Below, piece after piece: positions 1-6,733 of a stretch of DNA of 10,232 nucleotides. The DNA is from JADFUZ01 sp034430415 (GTDB lineage: Bacteria > Chloroflexota > Dehalococcoidia > GIF9 > AB-539-J10), in contig DAOUEN010000116.1 in the NCBI GenBank assembly GCA_034430415.1, forward strand, positions 1 through 10,232. The letters are read 5' to 3'. The position numbers and the translations under genes were made by a program. Within the stretch, counting starts at the first letter, position 1. The number at the start of each line of letters is the position of its first letter. Below the pieces are notes generated by a model. The model saw only the letters and a program-made list of their open reading frames with translations, ran no database searches and had not been told where the DNA came from.

Positions 1-2
1 TC

Positions 3-539
3 GAGGCCCGGGCAAGGGCGGAAGGCGGCTACGTACTCTATAGAGAACTTCGGGGGATCGATAGTCAGGCAGCGAGTAGGATCCATCCGAGGAACATACG
101 CCGTGTGATAAGGGCCCTTGAGATATACCATGCCACGAAGCAGCCTCCCTCACTGTTACTGTGGCGTAGTGACGGGCCAGGCTTTCCCACCCTCATCATC
201 GGTCTGACCCTTGAAAGAAGTGAATTGTACAGAAGAATTGATCGTCGCATTGATAGAATGATGAAGATGGGATTGGTCGAGGAAGTGAAGGGCCTGTTGG
301 AACGGGGCTATGGCTCTAGCCTGCCCTGCATGTCTGGCATTGGCTACAAACAGATAGGCCAGTTTCTGCAAGGCGAACTTGAGAGTCCCTGTGCCGTTGA
401 GCAGATGAAATTTGCCTCCCACCGCATGGCCCGTCATCAGTACGGCTGGTTTCGTCTTGGTGACAAGAGAATCCGCTGGTTCAACGCGGCCGGGAGCGAA
501 TCCGCCCGAGAGGTGGTAGACTTATGCAGGTCGCTCTAG
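3..539 (+). CDS. miaA: tRNA dimethylallyltransferase MiaA, C-terminal part (5' end outside window)
   Basis: MiaA transfers a dimethylallyl group to N6 of adenosine 37 in tRNAs that read codons starting with U. The reading frame is open from base 3 and ends at TAG 537-539, giving about 178 residues. The family is usually about 300-315 residues, so the first 40% or so, including the P-loop, lies upstream. Visible signatures are the block DSQAASRIHPRNIRRVIRAL (fragment residues 18-37), followed by EIYHATKQPPS, which matches the DxxxAxxxHPNDxRRxxRALE signature. Further on are SGIGYKQI and the terminal MARHQYGWFR, where many homologues have KRQxTWFR. The first ATG in frame is at 105, but homology clearly starts before it, so 105 is not the start. 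dapF follows after 55 bases on the same strand. Identity is sure; only the 5' boundary is unknown. Confidence 0.95.
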   Translation, partial: EARARAEGGYVLYRELRGIDSQAASRIHPRNIRRVIRALEIYHATKQPPSLLLWRSDGPGFPTLIIGLTLERSELYRRIDRRIDRMMKMGLVEEVKGLLERGYGSSLPCMSGIGYKQIGQFLQGELESPCAVEQMKFASHRMARHQYGWFRLGDKRIRWFNAAGSESAREVVDLCRSL

Positions 540-594
540 AGCCAGGACATAGACAGGCACACGGGAAAGCAAGGAGGCAAGGCAACAACAGTAC

Positions 595-1431
595 ATGGAG
601 TTCTCCAAATTCCAGGCCACAGGAAATGATTTCATCCTGCTAGACGCCAGAAGCACCGCGCAAGATTGGGCGGAGTTAGCTCAGACTATGTGCCGGCACC
701 ACTTTGGCGTAGGAGCCGATGGTTTGGTAACAGTGCACGACTCTGAGATAGCTGACCTGAAGATGCGAATTTTCAATCCCGACGGATCCGAAGCAGAGGC
801 CTGCGGCAACGGACTGAGATGTTTCGCCAAGTATGCCATCGAGGGAAGTATGGTTGGCAAGACAGATTTGACCATAGAGACCGCATCGGGCATAAGACAA
901 GCGAGAGCCTGCGTGTTGGACGGTGAAGTGAAGCATGCTGAGGTGAGTATGGGTGTGCCCAAATTTCGAGCCGAAGAGATCCCGTCTGACGTGGATATTG
1001 ACACAGTCCCTATCCTAGAGTACTCCCTGGAGCTGGCAGAGTGTAAACTGACCCTATCTCTGGTATCGATGGGCAATCCCCATGCTGTGAGTTTCACGCC
1101 TGTGACAGTGGAGGATTTCCCTCTATCGACGGTGGGGCCTGAGGTGGAGAAGCATCCCGTGTTTCCACACAGGACGAATTTCGAAATAGCCAAGGTACTG
1201 AACAAGAACAAGGTGAAAGCAAGAGTGTGGGAACGCGGTGTCGGAGAGACTCTGGCCTGCGGAAGCGGTGCCTGCGCCATAGCTGTAATTGCGCGATTGC
1301 TCAACTACGTTGAAAGCCAGGTAGACATAATGTTACCAGGAGGTATTCTCACCATATCCTGGGACGGTGCAGGAGAAGTATTGCTCAGCGGGCCGGTTGC
1401 GCGAGTTTTCACCGGAGAATATTCAAACTGA
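595..1431 (+). CDS. dapF: Diaminopimelate epimerase
   Basis: DapF interconverts LL- and meso-diaminopimelate in the cytoplasm, the last step before lysine and the peptidoglycan precursor. The 278-residue product is full length for the family. The two catalytic cysteines are present: C70 in EACGNGLRCFAKY and C222 in LACGSGACA. GNPHAV (160-165) and the ER pair at 213-214 are also conserved. The ATG at 595 is the only sensible start because the N-terminus MEFSKFQATGNDF matches the family start. The purine-rich AAGGAGG at 571-577 is 17 bases away, which is long, so initiation may be weak. The dapL start lies 14 bases after the stop, so dapF and dapL are very likely co-transcribed and probably translationally linked. 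In wall-less Dehalococcoidia the product would serve lysine synthesis only (inference). Confidence 0.97.
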   Translation: MEFSKFQATGNDFILLDARSTAQDWAELAQTMCRHHFGVGADGLVTVHDSEIADLKMRIFNPDGSEAEACGNGLRCFAKYAIEGSMVGKTDLTIETASGIRQARACVLDGEVKHAEVSMGVPKFRAEEIPSDVDIDTVPILEYSLELAECKLTLSLVSMGNPHAVSFTPVTVEDFPLSTVGPEVEKHPVFPHRTNFEIAKVLNKNKVKARVWERGVGETLACGSGACAIAVIARLLNYVESQVDIMLPGGILTISWDGAGEVLLSGPVARVFTGEYSN

Positions 1432-1444
1432 GAGGAGACCTGCA

Positions 1445-2605
1445 GTGAATTTGGCCACAAGGCTTGGTAAGTTGCCTGCGTATCTTTTTGTTGACATAAC
1501 CCGCAAGATCGAAGAGAAGCGGGCCAGGGGGGAGGACATCGTGAGCTTCGCAATAGGGGACCCCGACCTGCCTACGCCTTCCCATATCATCGAACATCTG
1601 TGTCGAGCAGCTCATGACCCGACAAATCATCGGTACCCTGAGACAAATGGCCTGCCGGAGCTTAGACAAGCCATCGCTGAATGGTACAAGAGGCGCTTCG
1701 GGGTTGCTCTGAACTCGGAGAAAGAGGTTCTTCCGCTCATCGGATCCAAGGAGGGGATTGGACACGTTACCTTGTGCTTTGTTGAGCCTGGCGACATAGC
1801 TCTGGTGACCGATCCTGGATACCCGGTGTACTCTATGAGTACTTTGATAGCGGGCGGTGAACCCTATTTCATGCCCCTGACAGAGGAGAACGACTTCCTG
1901 CCGGACTTCAATGCAATTCCCACTGAGGTACTTGTCAAAGCGAAGCTCATGTGGCTGAACTACCCCAACAATCCCACAGGAGCCACCACCAATCTTGACT
2001 TTTTTGAGAAAGCAATCGCCTTTGCCAAAGATCATAACCTGGCCATCTGTCACGATGCCCCTTACACTGAGGTTTACTTCGACGACCAGAAACCTCCGAG
2101 TCTGCTGGAGGTACCCGGAGCCAAAGAAGTTGCCATAGAATTCCATTCCTTGTCAAAGACCTACCACATGACGGGCTGGCGAATAGGCATGGCAGTAGGC
2201 AATGCCGAAACGATTGATGCCCTGTTCCGAGTCAAGTCCAATTTGGACTCTGGCATTCCACAGGCAATACAGTATGCTGCGATAGAGGCTTTGCGCGGCT
2301 CACAGGAGTGCGTCTCTGAACACAATGCCGTTCTGCAACGGCGCAGGGACAAGTTGACTAAGGTTCTTAGGGAAATAGGCCTCACGACCAGAATGCCCAA
2401 GGCCACTTTCTATATCTGGGCTAAAGTTCCATCAGGCTACACTTCCGTGGATTTCACCAACAAGCTGCTAGATGAAGCAGGCATAGCTGTCACTCCCGGG
2501 ATCGGCTACGGGAGAGAGGGGGAGGGGTACATTAGACTGTCCCTGACTCTTCCCGATGATCGCCTGGACAAAGCAATCGACCGTTTATCAAACTGGTGCC
2601 GCTGA
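1445..2605 (+). CDS. dapL: LL-diaminopimelate aminotransferase
   Basis: This is a PLP-dependent fold-type I aminotransferase that converts tetrahydrodipicolinate plus glutamate to LL-diaminopimelate in one step. It thereby bypasses DapD, DapC and DapE. The frame is open back to 1367, but GTG 1445 is chosen because AGAGGAG (1431-1437) sits 7 bases upstream and the resulting start MNLATRLGKLP matches DapL homologues. The product has 386 residues. Visible landmarks are SFAIGDPDLPTP (34-45), NYPNNPTG (172-179), CHDAPYTE (202-209), the Schiff-base lysine K238 in SLSKTYHMTGWRIG, and substrate-carboxylate arginine R364 in YIRLSL. It directly follows dapF, the next enzyme in the pathway, which supports the DapL call over a generic aspartate aminotransferase. 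The TGA stop is the only stop separating it from hflX in the same frame, and its last base begins a strong hairpin. Confidence 0.93.
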   Translation: MNLATRLGKLPAYLFVDITRKIEEKRARGEDIVSFAIGDPDLPTPSHIIEHLCRAAHDPTNHRYPETNGLPELRQAIAEWYKRRFGVALNSEKEVLPLIGSKEGIGHVTLCFVEPGDIALVTDPGYPVYSMSTLIAGGEPYFMPLTEENDFLPDFNAIPTEVLVKAKLMWLNYPNNPTGATTNLDFFEKAIAFAKDHNLAICHDAPYTEVYFDDQKPPSLLEVPGAKEVAIEFHSLSKTYHMTGWRIGMAVGNAETIDALFRVKSNLDSGIPQAIQYAAIEALRGSQECVSEHNAVLQRRRDKLTKVLREIGLTTRMPKATFYIWAKVPSGYTSVDFTNKLLDEAGIAVTPGIGYGREGEGYIRLSLTLPDDRLDKAIDRLSNWCR

Positions 2606-2651
2606 AGTTGCTCCCCTGGTGACTCTGGGAGAGGCACCAGGGGAGCAACTT
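2605..2651 (+). other. Strong stem-loop overlapping the dapL stop codon
   Basis: Bases 2605-2621 (AAGTTGCTCCCCTGGTG) are perfectly complementary to 2635-2651. Inside, after one A/G mismatch (2622 against 2634), CTCT 2623-2626 pairs with AGAG 2630-2633 around a GGG triloop. That makes 21 base pairs in 22 positions. No T-run follows on either strand, so a classical intrinsic terminator is not supported. It could be an mRNA end-protection or processing structure that uncouples the metabolic genes from hflX. Seen directly; function is inferred. Confidence 0.85.
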
Positions 2652-2683
2652 GCTCCACCCCGGACCGAACACAGGAGAAGCAG

Positions 2684-3877
2684 ATAGGACACAGGACTTT
2701 CCCCACCCAGACTGACACAGAGCTAGCACTCCTAGTAGGGGTGGAAAGAAGTGCTTCCAATTACTGGTGGTCTGCAGCAGACTCCCTGCAAGAGTTGTCC
2801 ATGTTAGCGGAAACCGCCGGTGCCACTGTGGTGGGCACATTGACCCAGAAGCTGCAGGCTCCTTCATCTACTCACTACATAGGCAAGGGGAAGATCGCAG
2901 AACTGGTCAGTCTCAAGAAGGAATCCCCATACGACACCGTGATCTTTGACGATGAGCTTTCCCCGCGACAGCAGAGAAACCTTGAAGAGATACTGCAGGC
3001 CAAGGTTATCGACCGCACAGCTCTCATTCTCGACATATTCGCCAGACAGGCGCGGACTCGCGAAGGAAAACTCCAGGTCGAGCTAGCTCAGCATCAATAC
3101 CTTCTTCCTCGTCTCATAGGCCAGTGGACCCACCTGGAGCGCCTTGGCGGTGGGATAGGCACTAGAGGCCCCGGAGAATCACAGTTGGAGACTGATCGGC
3201 GTCTTATTAACAGGCGCATAAACCGACTGCGGCACGAGATACAAGACGTAAGGCGACATCGTTCTCTGTATCGAAGAAGACGCAAGGAACTAACAGTGCC
3301 AATAGTAGCCATCGTTGGCTATGCTAACGCCGGCAAGAGCACGTTGTTCAACAGCCTGAGCGGAGCCGGGGTCGTTGCGGAAGACACGCTGTTCTCCACT
3401 CTCGATCCCGTAACGCGTCGTCTGAGCTTACCTGACGGACAGAGGCTCCTGATGACTGATACCGTTGGTTTCATCCAGAAACTGCCGCCATCAATCGTCG
3501 CAGCGTTCAGGGCCACTCTGGAGGAACTGAGCGATTCTGATCTGCTCCTGCACATCGTTGACATAACACACAACCATGCAGCGAATCAGTGCCGGACTGT
3601 AGAGGAAGTACTCGCCGAGCTACACCTTCAGGACAAACCTCGAATCACGGTGTTCAACAAACTAGATCTAGCTCTAGATGGAGAGAAAGAGCTGAAAATC
3701 TTGACCAAAGTCCCCTTTTTCGAAGAAGAAATCGCGCTGCCTGATGCAAACATAGCCCTGATCTCCGCCATCAAGGGATGGGGGATAGGCGGACTCCTAG
3801 GCAAGATCACCGCCCACATCGGACATGATCCAAGCAGGCTGACTTCGTCGCCTCCGTTCCTGATGGCGAGTCATTGA
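2684..3877 (+). CDS. hflX: Ribosome-associated GTPase HflX
   Basis: HflX is a GTPase that binds the 50S subunit and splits stalled or stressed ribosomes. The N-terminal glycine-rich domain includes THYIGKGK, VIFDDELSPRQQRNLE and VIDRTALILDIFARQARTRE, followed by GGGIGTRGPGESQLETDRR. Counted from the GTG at 2741, the G domain has GYANAGKS (193-200), DTVG (240-243), NKLD (306-309) and SAIKG (342-346). The start is problematic. The only canonical start is GTG 2741, but the frame upstream encodes ELALLVGVE, which matches the conserved HflX N-terminus. The only near-cognate codon upstream in frame is ATA 2684, six bases after AGGAG (2673-2677), and I place the start there tentatively (397 residues). 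Using GTG 2741 gives 378 residues. The stop is TGA 3875-3877. Family identity is sure; the start is not. Confidence 0.93.
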   Translation: MGHRTFPTQTDTELALLVGVERSASNYWWSAADSLQELSMLAETAGATVVGTLTQKLQAPSSTHYIGKGKIAELVSLKKESPYDTVIFDDELSPRQQRNLEEILQAKVIDRTALILDIFARQARTREGKLQVELAQHQYLLPRLIGQWTHLERLGGGIGTRGPGESQLETDRRLINRRINRLRHEIQDVRRHRSLYRRRRKELTVPIVAIVGYANAGKSTLFNSLSGAGVVAEDTLFSTLDPVTRRLSLPDGQRLLMTDTVGFIQKLPPSIVAAFRATLEELSDSDLLLHIVDITHNHAANQCRTVEEVLAELHLQDKPRITVFNKLDLALDGEKELKILTKVPFFEEEIALPDANIALISAIKGWGIGGLLGKITAHIGHDPSRLTSSPPFLMASH

Positions 3878-3898
3878 GACCAGTCTCAGAAGGCAAGA

Positions 3899-5056
3899 GT
3901 GGACTACATTAGAGTTCTGGAAGACCTCATCTCAATTGACACTTCCGTGCCGCCGGGTTCGAACTATAGCGAGGCAGTCGACTACCTTCAGCCCCTATTT
4001 GAGAGACTGGGCTTCGAGGTTCAAAAAGTCGCCATTCCAGGGGAACACGCCCGGGAAAAAGAGGACAGAGTCAGCTTGATCTGCCACAGGAGGCAGATGG
4101 GAAGACCTCGGTTGATTCTCTACTCTCACATCGACGTGGTGCCCGCAGAGGGATGGGACGCGTTCAAACCCAGGGTAGAAAATGGCAGGATCTACGGCCG
4201 CGGAGCAGCCGATATGAAAGGAGCAATCGTGGCCCTGCTTGTTGGTCTGGAGGCCGTCAAAGAGAAGCCGCTGAGATATGACACCTCGGCGATAGTCACC
4301 ACCGATGAAGAAATAGGCCAGTCCGGGCAGCTTCGGTATCTGACTGGATTTCTGGAACCTGTTTCAGGAGCTGCGGTGTTCAGTCTTGATTCCAGCTTCG
4401 GCTATGTTGCAATCGCCAACCTAGGCGTACTCCAGATGGACGTCAGGGTGAAAGGCCGTTCTGTCCACTCTGGATTATCCCATCTGGGAGAAAACGCTGT
4501 AGAGAAGGCAAACCTCCTGGTACAAGCTCTCCTCAGCACCAAGCAGAGGATAACTGAAAGAAAGTCAGATACAGATGTTCACCCCAGCACAGGGCTCACC
4601 AAGATGGAGGCGAGATTGAACATCAACAAGCTATTGGGAGGGACAGCAGTCAATATCATCCCCGACCAATGCCTAATATCGTTGGACCGAAGGCTGATTC
4701 CTGAAGAAAACGTGGAGGAGGCCGAAAAGGAACTGATGGATACTCTCTCATCTATCGAAGGGGTAGACTGGGAAGTGGAGAAAGTCCTGAGGATTCCTAC
4801 CGTACCTCCTTGCCGTGATCCCATTGTTGATGAGTTAGCTCAGATCATCGAAGCAGTCACCGGGCAATCAGGCAAGTTCGGGGAAATGATATCTGGCGAT
4901 CTGCCCCACGTTGCTGCTTCGGCATGGGGAGCCAAGGAATTTGGCCTGGGAGTAATCAGACCCGAGTGCAACATCCACGGCAGAGATGAATTCGTCTACC
5001 AGAAGGACATTGAGCATCTGGCTGAGATCATTTCGAGATTTCTCTCGGCTTCGTGA
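3899..5056 (+). CDS. M20-family amidohydrolase (ArgE/DapE/ACY1-like deacylase)
   Basis: This is a cytoplasmic two-metal hydrolase that removes an acyl group from an N-acylated amino acid or related amine; the substrate cannot be read from sequence. The 385-residue product has every metal site: H77 and D79 in SHIDVV, bridging D105 in YGRGAADMKG, general base E137 and ligand E138 in TTDEEIG, D164 in FSLDSS, and H360 in NIHGRDE. The inserted dimerisation domain begins near VKGRSVHSG (184-192). GTG 3899 is chosen from the AGAAGG at 3888-3893 and the family-like start DYIRVLEDLISIDT. The gap after hflX is 21 bases; the next gene starts 12 bases after the TGA. DapE would be redundant beside DapL, so a role with the adjoining deacetylase is more likely (inference). 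Specific names such as dapE or argE are not justified. Confidence 0.9.
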   Translation: MDYIRVLEDLISIDTSVPPGSNYSEAVDYLQPLFERLGFEVQKVAIPGEHAREKEDRVSLICHRRQMGRPRLILYSHIDVVPAEGWDAFKPRVENGRIYGRGAADMKGAIVALLVGLEAVKEKPLRYDTSAIVTTDEEIGQSGQLRYLTGFLEPVSGAAVFSLDSSFGYVAIANLGVLQMDVRVKGRSVHSGLSHLGENAVEKANLLVQALLSTKQRITERKSDTDVHPSTGLTKMEARLNINKLLGGTAVNIIPDQCLISLDRRLIPEENVEEAEKELMDTLSSIEGVDWEVEKVLRIPTVPPCRDPIVDELAQIIEAVTGQSGKFGEMISGDLPHVAASAWGAKEFGLGVIRPECNIHGRDEFVYQKDIEHLAEIISRFLSAS

Positions 5057-5068
5057 AGAGGACATAAG

Positions 5069-6181
5069 GTGGCGACAGCAATCCTGTACGCAGAAGAGCT
5101 CAAGGAATACGATTTCGGACCAGGGCACCCCTTTCGTGGAGACCGATACGAAGCCTTCCCCACCTTTCTGCATATGAACCTAGCCGAGAACGACAACTAC
5201 AGAGTTCTAAGAGCGGATCCGGCCACAGAAGAAGACCTGCTCTTGATTTGCAGCAAAGACTACATCGATTTCACCAGGGACTACTTCAGAGCTGCCAACT
5301 TGGGCTTGGCTCGAGCAGCCAGTTTCGAATTCGCCCGATTCCATTCATTGGATAATCTGCCGAGATCTAGACCGGGCAAGCTGGAAGAGGCAGCAAGGCT
5401 GATGATTGGCCAAGCAAAGACGGCAGTAGACTTAGTTCAAGCCCGCAAGTATGACAACGTCGTATGTATCGGCGGCAATATGCATCATGCCAGGCCGCAC
5501 TACGGCGAGGGATTCTGTCTCTACAACGACAATGCCTTTGCCGCCAGATACCTGATGGACATGTACGGGCTAGAAAGGATCCTTATTCTGGATACCGATG
5601 CCCACCACGGGAATGGAACCTGTGAGTACTTCTACTCAGACCCGAGGGTTCTGTTTGTCGATTTGCACCAGGATCCCAGAACACTGTATCCGGGAACAGG
5701 TTTTGCTACTGAAATAGGGGAGGGGCCAGGCAAGGGATACACCATCAATATCCCCTTACCCATCTATGCTGGTCTTGATTCCTACAAGTTGGCTTTTGAA
5801 GAAATAGTCCAGCCGGTAGCGGAGGAGTTCAAGCCCCAGATCATTATTAGAAACGGTGGAGCTGATCCCCATTTTGCCGACGGACTGACTAACCTGGGAT
5901 TGCCGGTAAGAGGTTTCACCATGATTGGCAGTAAGGTCAGACATATTGCCCAAGCCTGCCACAGTGCTGAAATCGAGATAATTGGCTCTGGCTACAACAA
6001 GGAAGTGTTGCCCTACGCCTGGCTGGCCCTGATATCTGGAGCGGGGGGGTTCCCACTCCAACTGAAGGAGCCCTTTCCCATTCCACAGAGGTTTCAATCG
6101 GACCCCGCACTAGAGGATACCAAGAGAATTCTGGAGGCTGTCAAGAGGTATCATAGAGACTACTGGAAATGCCTCCGGTAG
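5069..6181 (+). CDS. Histone-deacetylase-family zinc deacetylase (AcuC / acetylpolyamine deacetylase-like)
   Basis: The fold is arginase/deacetylase; family members remove acetyl groups from lysine side chains or acetylated polyamines. The 370-residue product keeps the full active site: the charge-relay pair H139-H140 in GGNMHHARPHYGEGF, the tunnel phenylalanine F149, zinc ligands D177 and H179 in LDTDAHHGNGT, third ligand D266 in NGGADPH, and catalytic Y309 in GSGYN. These line up well with H142/H143, F152, D178/H180, D267 and Y306 of human HDAC8. GTG 5069 follows AGAGGA (5057-5062) with 6 bases of spacing. There is no signal peptide, so it is cytosolic. It sits 12 bases after the M20 deacylase, and the two are almost surely one transcript. 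Nothing resembling acuA or acs is next to it, so the AcuC role in acetyl-CoA synthetase control is not supported. Confidence 0.92.
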   Translation: MATAILYAEELKEYDFGPGHPFRGDRYEAFPTFLHMNLAENDNYRVLRADPATEEDLLLICSKDYIDFTRDYFRAANLGLARAASFEFARFHSLDNLPRSRPGKLEEAARLMIGQAKTAVDLVQARKYDNVVCIGGNMHHARPHYGEGFCLYNDNAFAARYLMDMYGLERILILDTDAHHGNGTCEYFYSDPRVLFVDLHQDPRTLYPGTGFATEIGEGPGKGYTINIPLPIYAGLDSYKLAFEEIVQPVAEEFKPQIIIRNGGADPHFADGLTNLGLPVRGFTMIGSKVRHIAQACHSAEIEIIGSGYNKEVLPYAWLALISGAGGFPLQLKEPFPIPQRFQSDPALEDTKRILEAVKRYHRDYWKCLR

Positions 6182-6263
6182 AACCAAGCGAAACGCGTAC
6201 AACAACATCGCTGCCCGACTACGGAACGTGAGCGAAACCAACTCTCGCGTGTTTATGTCTCTA

Positions 6264-6272
6264 TGCTATAAT
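6264..6272 (+). promoter_or_regulatory. Extended -10 promoter of the ribbon-helix-helix gene
   Basis: TGCTATAAT is a perfect extended -10 element (TG at 6264-6265, TATAAT at 6267-6272). No good -35 hexamer lies 16-18 bases upstream, which extended -10 promoters can do without. Transcription would start near 6279, about 20 bases before the GGGGAGGTG ribosome-binding site and the ATG at 6301. Confidence 0.7.
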
Positions 6273-6300
6273 GTTGATATGTATCTGCGGGGAGGTGAAT

Positions 6301-6528
6301 ATGCCTAGAGGAACCAGGATAACTGTGGACCTGGCTGACGAGGAGCTTCTCAAACAAATAAAGTTCGCGGCTATCGAGCAAGGCAAGCCCCTTCGGGAAA
6401 TCGTCATCGAAGCGCTGAGACTATGGCTCGGAAGAGGAAAGGCCTCAGGAGGGAAGGATTTCCAGGCGATGATACAGGCTTTGAATGAGTACCGCAAGGC
6501 AGATGGAGGGGCCGACCAATCGAGGTAG
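6301..6528 (+). CDS. Small ribbon-helix-helix (CopG/Arc-like) DNA-binding protein
   Basis: The 75-residue product begins MPRGTRITVDLADEELLKQI and continues KFAAIEQGKPLREIVIEALRLWL. This is one DNA-contacting beta strand (TRITVDL, residues 5-11) followed by two helices, the ribbon-helix-helix pattern of CopG/ParD-type antitoxins and small repressors. The C-terminal tail (50-75) is polar and could be a partner-binding segment. ATG 6301 is the start because GGAGG 6291-6295 lies 5 bases ahead; the earlier in-frame ATG at 6271 falls inside the -10 box and cannot be transcribed from that promoter. RHH antitoxins usually sit directly before a PIN, RelE or MazF toxin, but none of these is recognisable in the following bases. 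It could therefore be an orphan antitoxin or a stand-alone regulator, perhaps autoregulated. Fold confidence is high, role unknown. Confidence 0.85.
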   Translation: MPRGTRITVDLADEELLKQIKFAAIEQGKPLREIVIEALRLWLGRGKASGGKDFQAMIQALNEYRKADGGADQSR

Positions 6529-6733
6529 CTACCCTAAAATGCCAAAAGGGGAGCGTTTTCCACTGCTATTGCCAGGATCATCGATCACAGAGTATCAGAA
6601 AGCAATTGCGACAACGCGATAGGGCAGGTTGTGCAATGAGGCCAAGCCTCTTCTATGCTAGAATGCAGTTCCACCCCCAGTAATCCGGGGAGTCACTGAC
6701 CGAACGATTATCCGAGATGATGAAATAACAGCA
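6529..6733 (+). other. Gene-poor stretch after the RHH gene
   Basis: I see no convincing gene here. It holds a short hairpin (GAGGC 6638-6642, loop CAA, GCCTC 6646-6650) and an extended -10 element at 6656-6664. From about 6680, sequence in the same frame as the broken FAH-like gene downstream (VIRGVTDRTIIRDD) may be its decayed N-terminus. A 39-codon frame at 6503-6622 overlapping the RHH gene resembles nothing I know. Confidence 0.5.
6656..6664 (+). promoter_or_regulatory. Candidate extended -10 promoter before the FAH remnant and P1 peptidase
   Basis: TGCTAGAAT has the TGn motif plus TAGAAT, one base from the consensus -10. The surrounding 14 bases (6652-6665) match 6260-6273, the promoter of the RHH gene, at 13 positions. 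No clear -35 is seen. It would start transcription near 6671, ahead of the FAH remnant and P1 peptidase. Confidence 0.45.

Noticed and set aside
1409..2146. 245-codon minus-strand frame opposite dapL
   Set aside because: It is fully antisense to a highly conserved gene and encodes no recognisable motifs; a shadow frame.
2605..2660. Intrinsic terminator after dapL
   Set aside because: The hairpin is strong but is followed by GCTCCACCCC, with no T-run on either strand.
3875..3888. TGAGAC-CA-GTCTCA palindrome at the hflX stop
   Set aside because: Only six bases per arm with no T-run; likely chance.
3899..5056. Naming the M20 protein DapE
   Set aside because: The family signature fits DapE, ArgE and aminoacylases equally, and the DapL route next door does not need DapE.
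6271..6300. In-frame ATG at 6271 as start of the RHH gene (85 residues)
   Set aside because: It lies inside the TATAAT -10 box and lacks a ribosome-binding site, whereas ATG 6301 has GGAGG at good spacing and the RHH fold starts right after it.
6503..6622. 39-codon frame overlapping the end of the RHH gene, as a possible toxin
   Set aside because: It shows no toxin motif, no clear ribosome-binding site and no family resemblance; too little to call a gene.
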